DNA from: Edaphochlamys debaryana | Lineage: Eukaryota > Chlorophyta > Chlorophyceae > Chlamydomonadales | DNA length: 64,000 nucleotides | Assembly: GCA_016858145.1 (NCBI GenBank) | Contig: JAEHOE010000139.1 | Span: forward strand, 278,741-342,740 | Direction of reading: 5' to 3' | In this document: in pieces, positions 58,101 through 64,000 of the stretch | Layout: every line of letters begins with the position of its first letter | Position numbering within the stretch: the first letter of the stretch is position 1 | Notes under the pieces: model-generated | Seen by the model: only the letters and a program-made list of their open reading frames with translations | Database searches by the model: none | What the model was told of the DNA's origin: nothing | Program-made: the position numbers and the translations under genes

Positions 58101-61100
58101 TACCTGCCCACCGGGGGGGTGGTGGGGGTCAACTTCACCGGCACCCCCGCCTCGGTGAGGAGCCAGGCGGGGGAGGAAGGCAGGGGGCTTGGACTGAGAG
58201 ATGGCGGCCGTGTGATGGGGAATTCCGGGGTGGAGTGGGGGGAGCAGAGCTGACAGTTGGGCGGATGGGTTACCGCACAGTGCGGCATCAGGCGGGGCTG
58301 GGCCTCAGACCGCTCCGCTCATCCACACCCACCTCGAACCTCACTCCCCCCAAACGCGCGCAGATCTTCCGGCTGTGGCTGCCGTACGCGGATCCCGCCG
58401 ACGAGCTCGTACTGCAGATCTACTACATGGGCAGCATGACGCGCCGTTTCGCGCTGGTGCCTGGGCAGGAGCGGCGCAACGCCACGGCGGCCCCCCCCGC
58501 CCCCGGGGACGGCTCCCCCCACGCGGCCCACCACTGGGACCGCGACCGCTCGCTGCTCACCGTCAAGCTGAGGGGGGGGCAGGGGCCGGTGGAGGTGCGG
58601 GGCGACAACGCGGTCGTGGTGAGAGAGCAGGCGGGGGGGGGGCGGGGGGGGGGGGGGGGGAAACAAGGTCTTTCAGTCACTCGCATCTACCATCCCGCTC
58701 GCACCGTCGCCTGTTGCCTGCCCGCCTCGCCTCACCCTTGTGCTCACCTTCCTCCCCTCCTCCCCCCCAGATGTCCCTCAACGTGGCGGTCAGTGTGTCG
58801 GACTTCTACGACAACCAGGTGGGGGGAAGGGGGGGAGGGGGAGAGGGAGGGAGAGGGGGGAATGTGGAGATTGTGGGGGTGGAGGGGGAAGTGTGGGGAC
58901 TTGGGGGGCGGGGGTGAAGGGCGTGATCCCCCTGAACGTCCCTCACCCTCATCCGCCTTGATGCCCTACCCCTTCGAAACCCCCTTTCCCCCACACTCTT
59001 CTCCATCGCTCTCCCCCCCTCCCCCCCCCCCCCCCCCCCCCCCAGGCCACCTTCATCTCGGGCCTGGCCTCCTTCCTGCGCATCCCCCTGGACCGCGTCT
59101 TCGTGTCCCGCATCGTGGCGGGGACCGACCGCCGCCGCCTGCAGCGGCAGGCGCTGCAGGGGCTGGGGCGGGGGCTGGGGCGGCTGGGGCTTGGCAACGG
59201 CACCTACGCCACCGAGGTCAGCGGCAGCGGTGACGGCACACTGCTGGGTGGCGTCAGCGGCAGCGGCGATGGCGACGGCACGGAGGAGGAGGGTGCGGCG
59301 GCGGCGGTGGTCCGGCGCAGCGCCCAGCAGGCCCAGGGCCAGGGCCCTGCCGCGGGTGCGCAGGTGTCCATCACCATCCTCGACGACCCCAACGCAAATG
59401 TCAAGGTTTGTGTGGGGGGGGGAGGGGGGAGGGCAAGCGCAAGAGGTTGGAGAGGCAGGGGCCGCGTGCGTCCCCGCAGCGGACATACCCCTGCCAGGCG
59501 GTTGCAGCGGAGCCAACCGCACTGGCCGCGTGAAGATCCTTGTCGTCTCACCCACACCCTGCACCCACCCCTCCCCTCGCCATCCCCATCCCCCTCACCT
59601 TCCCCCCCCCCCAGCCCCTGCCCGAGCGCCCCATCGACACCTCCAACAACGTGGACGCAGAGAGCGCCGCGCCCCTGCTCAAGGCAACGGAGGAGGAGCG
59701 GGCGGCGGCGCGGGAGGAGCAGCTGGCGGCGGCCCTGCCCTCGCCGCCCCCGCCCCCGGGAGCCCCCGTGGTGCTGGAGGTGGTGGTGGCAGACCCCCCC
59801 GCACCGCCCACGCCCCCCTCCCCCCTGCCCCCCGCACCGCCCCTGCGCCCGCCCTCCCCCGCCCCGCCCCCGCCCCCGCCGCCGCCCAGCCCGCCGCCCC
59901 CGCCCAGCCCCGAGCCGCCAATTCCCGGTTGGGTCGACCCCCCCTCCCCGCCCCCGTCCCCGCCGCTGCGGCCGCCCGCGCCGCCGCCCAATGCGCCGCC
60001 GTCTCCTGTGCCTCCATCTCCAGCCCCCCCTGCCTCCCCCACCCTCGGATCCGGATCTGGATCCTTCCTGGGGGCCCTCGCGGGCCTGGCGGCGCTGGTG
60101 TCGGATCGGGGGGCGGCCAGTGCCGTACTGGGGGTGCCTGTGGCCAATCTGACCGACATAGAGGTGGGTCAACGGGGGGGGCACCATGTGGTGGTGTGGT
60201 TAGGGGGGGTGGGGTGCTGGGGCCCTCCGTGTGGGGCCCGTCGGAGGGGGATCCCAGTGGGGGTAGGGTGCGGTTAAGCTGAGGGGTAGGGGTAGGGTGA
60301 GGGGTTGCGTCAGGCGGCTGAGAGGCGTGCGTGGGGCGGGCAAGGCCATTAAATCGGGAGCTGAGCCGGGAGCTGAGTTGGGCCCATCGCTAGAGCTAGG
60401 CTTAGCCAGACAGGGCTTCGCCAACCCCCTCCTGAGCCACCGCCCCTCACCCCGCGTGCCCCCCCCCCTTTCCCCCCCGACCTCCCCCACACAAACGCAC
60501 AGGTCATCCCCGGCGTTGACCCCACGGTTATGGCGGAGGCAGCCGCCGCCGCCGCCGCCAACGCTACCGTTGACGCAACCAACTCAACCACCAACTCCAC
60601 CTCAAGCTCCGACAACTCAACCACCACAACCACCACCACAACCACCACAACCGACTCATTTCTGGACGTGGCCGTCTCCCTCATGGCCACACTGGGCCGC
60701 TCGCCGCCCTCCCCCCTGCCCCCCGCGCCCGAGCCCCCGCCGCGGCCCCCGCTGCGGCCGCCCAAGACCCCGCCCAGCCCCCGCCCGCCGCGGCCCCTGC
60801 CCCCCTCGCCCAGCCCCCCACCCAGCCCCGAGCCCCCCAGCCCCCAGCCCCCGCCGCTGCTGCCGCCCAGCCCCGAGCCGCCCTCGCCGCGCCCCCCGTC
60901 GCCGCCGCAGCCCTCACCGTAAGTCGCGCGCGCCACATCAGAAAGATACGGGTCAGGAGTGAGAGGGTTAGGGGATACCATGAGAACGGGGGAAGCATTG
61001 ATCACCGACACAAACGGAAACTGGCTCGGTACTCTGCGCGCCCTGACCTTTGTCCCCGACCCCCACCGGTCCCTCCCTCCCGCTGCGCTCCACAGACGTC

Positions 61101-62343
61101 CACCCCGGCCGCCGCCGCCCAGCCCCTCTCCGCCCAGCCCCTCACCGCCCAGCCCCCGGCCGCCCAGCCCCTCGCCACCCAGCCCCCCTCCGCCCAGCCC
61201 ATCTCCGCCCAGCCCTCCCTCCCCGCTCCCGCCCTCGCCCTCCCCGCCCAGCCCCTCTCCTCCCAAGCCTCCGTCCCCACTCCCACCCAGCCCTTCGCCG
61301 CCCAGCCCCTCCCCACCAAAGCCCCCTTCCCCACTTCCTCCCAGCCCGTCACCTCCCAGCCCCTCGCCGCCGGCACCTCCGTCCCCGCTCCCACCCAGCC
61401 CCTCCCCACCAAAGCCCCCTTCCCCACGCCCTCCGTCTCCACTCCCTCCCTCTCCATCCCCGCCGGACCCTTCGTCCCCACCCCCGCCCAGTCCTTCGCC
61501 GCCCAGCCCCTCCCCGCCCCTGGAGCCAAGCCCCGCTCCGCCCAGCCCCTCCCCGCCCCTGGAACCCAGCCCCGATCCGCCCAGCCCTGAGCCCCCCTCC
61601 TCACCGTTTCCCTCCCCGCCTGACGTCGAGCCGCCCAGCCCAGCCCCACCGGCATCCCCCCGCCACAACCCCAGATCGCCCTCACCGCCTCCCCTCCTCC
61701 CTTCGCCGCCGTCCCCACCCTCCTCACCCCCCCCCAGCCCCCTTCGCCGCCTCGCCCTCCGTCCCCGCCCAGGCCCCCCCCGCGTCCCCCCAGCCCCCCG
61801 CGCCGCCCCCCGCGGACCCCACCGCGGCCGCCTCGCTCGCCCGCCCCGCCCCCTCGGCCCCCCTCCCCGCCGCCAGCTGAGCCCGACTGGACTCCCTCGC
61901 CTCCGCTGCCGCCCTCGCCTCCTCCCAGGCCGCCCCCCACGCCCCCTCGCCCGCCCTTCCGTCCGCCCCGCCTTCCCTTGCCCCCATCCCCGCCACCTCG
62001 CCCCTCGCCGCCACCACCCAAGCCCCCTTTGCGCCCACCCAGCCCCCGCCCGCCCCGGCCCCCCTCGCCCTTCCCCCGGCCTCGGCCTCCCTCGCCTGAG
62101 CCCAAGCCACCCCGCCCATCCCCCCGGCCTCCCATGCCGTCTCCCAAGCCGCCCTCCCCACGGCCACGGCCGCCTTCGCCCCGGCCCCGGCCCCCCAGTC
62201 CCTCGCCCCGGCCTCCTTCACCCCGGCCCCGCCCTCCCTCGCCCCTACCCAAGCCACCCTCACCACCGCGCCGGCCGCCCTCACCCTTCCCCCGTCCGCC
62301 CCGTCCGCCCCTCCCCTCGCCCAAACCCCCGCGGCCTCTCTAG
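31487..62343 (+). CDS. Fibrocystin-L (PKHD1L1)-like secreted protein with HRGP tail
   Basis: About 82 exons join in frame to about 5,100 residues (human PKHD1L1 has about 4,240). The ATG at 31487 was chosen because it starts a signal peptide (core [17 protein letters not shown]) that runs straight into the first IPT/TIG ([20 protein letters not shown], completed across intron 1). Order: TIGs, PA14-like, TIG array, second PA14-like, TIGs, G8, parallel beta-helix, second G8, second beta-helix, a short SEA-like segment, then a Pro-rich (PPSP/SP) tail. TIG-G8-beta-helix-G8 is the fibrocystin-L order; in animals this protein is a large cell-surface glycoprotein. I see no convincing transmembrane helix, so export to the wall or matrix is inferred. 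The tail resembles algal hydroxyproline-rich wall proteins. GC donors follow 45062, 46560 and 50492. The reading frame breaks once in the last exon (61727-61743). Exon lists are in the sub-region entries. Confidence 0.88.
34406..36213 (+). other. First PA14-like module
   Basis: Exons: 34406-34565, 34695-34737, 34956-34999, 35197-35256, 35401-35561, 35763-35892 and 36043-36213 (from about residue 385). PA14-type signature: [21 protein letters not shown], then [19 protein letters not shown] and [17 protein letters not shown]14 domains are beta-barrels often involved in carbohydrate or ligand binding; this function is family knowledge, not shown here. Confidence 0.65.
35640..35758 (+). repeat. 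Imperfect CCCTCA/CCCTTA array in an intron
   Basis: About 15 imperfect 7-8-nt units (CCCCTCA, CCCCTTA) fill the 3' half of the intron before the exon at 35763. They superficially resemble degenerate telomere units but lack the algal TTTTAGGG form. Confidence 0.6.
37506..37577 (+). repeat. GAGGCCCATGC-type minisatellite in an intron
   Basis: Five to six imperfect copies of AAGGCCCATGAA / GAGGCCCATGC (11-14 nt) lie in the intron between exons 37333-37395 and 37752-37878. Confidence 0.7.
39168..39230 (+). repeat. (GTGG)n array starting at a splice donor
   Basis: GTGG/GGTGGCT units begin exactly at the donor after the exon ending 39167 (CTGCAG/GTGGGTGG) and continue for about 60 bp. Confidence 0.85.
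41673..42625 (+). other. Second PA14-like module
   Basis: Exons: 41673-41722, 41875-42031, 42259-42304 and 42485-42625. The core reads [16 protein letters not shown] followed by [20 protein letters not shown] and [20 protein letters not shown]. This closely follows the PA14 pattern Y-x-F-x-x-x-x-DD-x-x-x-L-x-I-D-G ending in a hydrophobic strand. Confidence 0.75.
42803..45852 (+). other. Membrane-distal IPT/TIG repeats before the first G8
   Basis: Exons: 42803-43288, 43448-43590, 43736-43853, 43991-44146, 44436-44736, 44900-45062 and 45327-45852. TIGs: [20 protein letters not shown] with [49 protein letters not shown] with [31 protein letters not shown] with SGFGGVGAG. The junction 45062/45327 (RTG-SFAG) requires a GC donor (CAG/GCGCGT). 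Downstream of it lies a typical GXGF repeat, so the phase is well fixed. Confidence 0.75.
45993..47387 (+). other. First G8 domain
   Basis: Exons: 45993-46226, 46423-46560, 46801-46948 and 47164-47387 (about residues 2427-2674). G8 features: [101 protein letters not shown]8 domains (named for eight conserved glycines) occur in PKHD1, PKHD1L1, CEMIP and TMEM2. The exon at 46423-46560 ends at a GC donor (AGCAAG/GCGAGT) fixed by frame. Confidence 0.85.
47621..52436 (+). other. First parallel beta-helix region
   Basis: Exons: 47621-47774, 47974-48122, 48294-48438, 48653-48822, 49117-49209, 49399-49555, 49718-49818, 50006-50239, 50399-50492, 50603-50729, 50979-51093, 51272-51354, 51455-51503, 51654-51770, 51917-51976, 52123-52148 and 52295-52436. 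Landmark sequences shared with the fibrocystin-L family: [79 protein letters not shown]. The last includes the GSDAYGFWF block typical of this family. The 26-nt exon (52123-52148) is one of several microexons. Confidence 0.85.
52568..53606 (+). other. Second G8 domain
   Basis: Exons: 52568-52651, 52819-53013, 53116-53328 and 53476-53606. Motifs: [88 protein letters not shown]. Two G8 domains separated by a beta-helix is the arrangement of fibrocystin-L. Confidence 0.83.
53828..58618 (+). other. Second parallel beta-helix region and following module
   Basis: Exons: 53828-54087, 54259-54344, 54486-54545, 54757-54987, 55178-55342, 55551-55659, 55864-55998, 56198-56396, 56596-56623, 56800-56874, 57125-57247, 57463-57588, 57787-57879, 58050-58154 and 58364-58618. 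Beta-helix type strands: [56 protein letters not shown]. The stretch 57016-57120 (Pro/Thr-rich) is treated as intron because reading through it breaks frame with the following exon, but an extra exon there is possible. Confidence 0.78.
58771..59405 (+). other. SEA-like juxta-tail segment
   Basis: Exons: 58771-58818 and 59046-59405. The sequence [20 protein letters not shown] continues with [20 protein letters not shown], then a variable Gly/Ser-rich part and [10 protein letters not shown]. The F-x-x-x-L-A-x-F-L-x-I-P-x-x-R-V pattern recalls SEA-like segments of large surface glycoproteins. This is a tentative comparison. Confidence 0.4.
59615..62343 (+). other. Hydroxyproline-rich (HRGP-type) C-terminal tail
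   Basis: Exons: 59615-60163, 60503-60918 and 61096-62343. The tail holds a first Pro block ([19 protein letters not shown]), a spacer with a poly-Thr run (60631-60651), a second Pro block ending at 60918, then about 410 residues of [13 protein letters not shown] repeats. Such SP/PPSP tracts are substrates for prolyl hydroxylation and O-arabinosylation/galactosylation in green algae. The proline-rich reading moves by one frame between 61727 and 61743. After that point the other frame carries [15 protein letters not shown] sequence to the TAG at 62341-62343. Confidence 0.75.
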
Positions 62344-64000
62344 GCGCCGCCGGGGGGCAATGGTGCGTAGCCTCTTTGCTAGCGGCACGGCTGCACTGGC
62401 GGTACTGCAGAGGTACTAGGTAGGGCGCCAAGATGTGGCTTGTGGCCCAGAGCCACTGAGCGAAGGCTGTATGACTGATGATTGTCGTACTGGCAGTTTA
62501 CTTGTGCGTGTGTACTACGAGCGTGGTGTGATGTGCTACACGCCACGCATTTCTGTCCTGGAATGCTTTCGAGACATGAGTAGTTTCTTGTTCGGCTAAC
62601 GGCATGCGAGCTCTGAGAATGAGCCTGTGAACTGCTGCACCGCCCGATGCGTGCGTGCTGGTTGAGGACCCTGTTAGATAGCCGGTCGACCCGCCACGCA
62701 CACACTATTCATCCCCTGCTCATCACGTGAAGACGTGCTCGTGGCTCTTGCGACCCTCGGGAGTAGAGGTAGTCAGCTAGTGAGAGGTTGGGTGGGCAAG
62801 CAGGTGTCCTGGAAGAACACGGGCTTGAGTCGAAGCATTTGTCGTTAGTAGTGTAGAGGCTTACTTCATCCTCTGATCCCTTTGAAGATGCGATTCATGC
62901 TTTGCTTGTCGCTGAAATGCATTCATCCTTTCTCATCCCTTTCTGGGCGTGTGTGTAGCGGTGCAAGGCTCTGGGTACCAGCGGGGTGCCGGTGTGGGGT
63001 CAGCACCGCAGCAGGCTTGCTCTGACACGGCGTGCGCATGCCTGGGCGGCCGAGGGCGGTGCTTCTACCGTGCGAGTACAGCACACGCTAGCTGCTCGGA
63101 CATGAGCGTCCGAGCCTGGAGGCCCGGCCCTGACCCCCGGGGTGCCGGTTTGGGGTTCACCTCCGCAGCCGGAGGCAGACCCGGGTGTGGGGCATGGAGG
63201 AGAGGCGGGAGCGGGGAGCGAACGGCCCCTGCACGGAGCACGAACCCGTGCTGCTGTAACTTGGCCCCTGCGGGAACGTTGCGCACGCCGCTCCATCCGT
63301 CACACGTACGACTGGCGCCCTCACGGGATTCCCCAGCCATGGCTTTGGCTCGCTGGCAGGATGTCGTACCACAGCATGATACCACCGCCGGAGGCAGCCT
63401 CCCCTTCTAACGCGTGCCAGTGCGCCACCCAGCCCATGCGTTGCATTTGCTGTGTGTTTAGCTTGGGGCTCTAGCAAGGCGTGCAAGGCACTCCATGGTC
63501 ACAGGGTACTACGCCTATATATTGCACCTCTTTGCCCAGCACAGCGCCGCCCGCGTGCCGAGTCTTGCTTTGGTGCGATCATTACAACAGGAAACGCGTC
63601 CAGAGGGGCGCCAAGCGCGGAACCCGTTCCTCACTGCGCGCCTTGGCAGAGCCGCGGCTCCACCCTTCATGCTCGGGCTCCCCAGGGGCACTGCCCCACG
63701 TGGACTCCACCCGCTCTGCACACAAGCAGCGTTGTACCTATGAGGTTAGCGTAACCCCAGCAACAAACGTGGACACATGCACAGCCCTGTCCATGGCTGC
63801 GCCACCGCAACAAGGCGCATGGCCCAGCCGTCTCGACTCCGCACCAAACAGGGATGTGTAACCCAAGATGGACCCTTGCATGGACCCTGCAAGCCCATGG
63901 CCCAGACGTCTCGCATCCACACTCGGGGGCGCCCAGCCCGGGGCTCGGCAGCGCTGCCCCGGGCTCGGGAGCACCGTGCGCCCGCCCTCTCCCGGCCCTG
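62344..64000. other. 3' flank of the giant gene, no gene recognised
   Basis: No domain-bearing ORF on either strand. TGTAA, the usual algal poly(A) signal, occurs at 63255-63259 and 63857-63861; the first would imply a 3' UTR of about 0.9 kb. A TATATA element at 63514-63522 is not linked to any recognised gene. The region is less G/C-run-rich than the introns upstream. Confidence 0.4.

Noticed and set aside
60349..61668. 439-codon Gly-rich open frame on the minus strand
   Set aside because: It is the exact antisense of the Ser/Pro-rich tail. Proline codons read backwards give glycine, no start context or splice signals support it, and the plus-strand exons fit in phase.
62900..64000. Possible gene at the right edge
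   Set aside because: Several overlapping 60-150 codon frames exist on both strands, but none has a domain, signal peptide or consistent splice pattern.

Overview
The window is nuclear DNA of a green alga, most likely a chlamydomonadalean (volvocine-type) chlorophyte. Evidence: very high GC, short exons (typically 50-250 nt) separated by 100-700 nt introns, almost no intergenic ORFs, Ser-Pro/Pro-rich (HRGP, cell-wall type) protein tails, and gene families common in these algae. No tRNA, rRNA, CRISPR array or bacterial-style operon was seen. The long open frames on antisense strands are by-products of GC-rich, TA-poor sequence. The species cannot be named from the sequence alone.

Six genes were reconstructed by hand from splice sites, reading phase and protein-family logic. 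(1) <1-3333, minus: CUE-DUF1771-Smr protein, running off the left edge. (2) 3637-7826, plus: acid (gastric/lysosomal-type) lipase with a signal peptide, head-to-head with gene 1 across 303 bp. (3) 8785-12490, plus: F-box-like/ankyrin-type protein. (4) 13891-20765, minus: F-box/leucine-rich-repeat protein, convergent with gene 3. (5) 22469-30448, plus: CLC-family chloride channel/transporter with a CBS pair, divergent from gene 4. (6) 31487-62343, plus: a giant gene of about 82 exons encoding a secreted protein of about 5,100 residues. It has the fibrocystin-L (PKHD1L1) architecture: IPT/TIG repeats, two PA14-like modules, G8, parallel beta-helix, a second G8 and a second beta-helix. It ends in a long hydroxyproline-rich-type tail. 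Exon phases agree across essentially every junction in genes 2-6, which is the main support for these models.

The genes do not form one pathway. Genes 3 and 4 are probable substrate adaptors of SCF ubiquitin ligases, and gene 1 carries a ubiquitin-binding CUE domain. Gene 2 is a secreted/vacuolar lipid hydrolase, gene 5 an anion transporter, and gene 6 an extracellular-matrix or cell-surface protein.

Most notable are: the fibrocystin-L/HRGP chimera; about 12 GC-AG introns among roughly 144; introns that start with G-runs and end with C-runs; a 98-bp tandem array in gene 4 whose unit looks like a complete mini-exon plus mini-intron; a dispersed motif shared by introns of several genes; two hexanucleotide arrays in CLC introns; and an apparent one-base frame break in the HRGP tail of gene 6.
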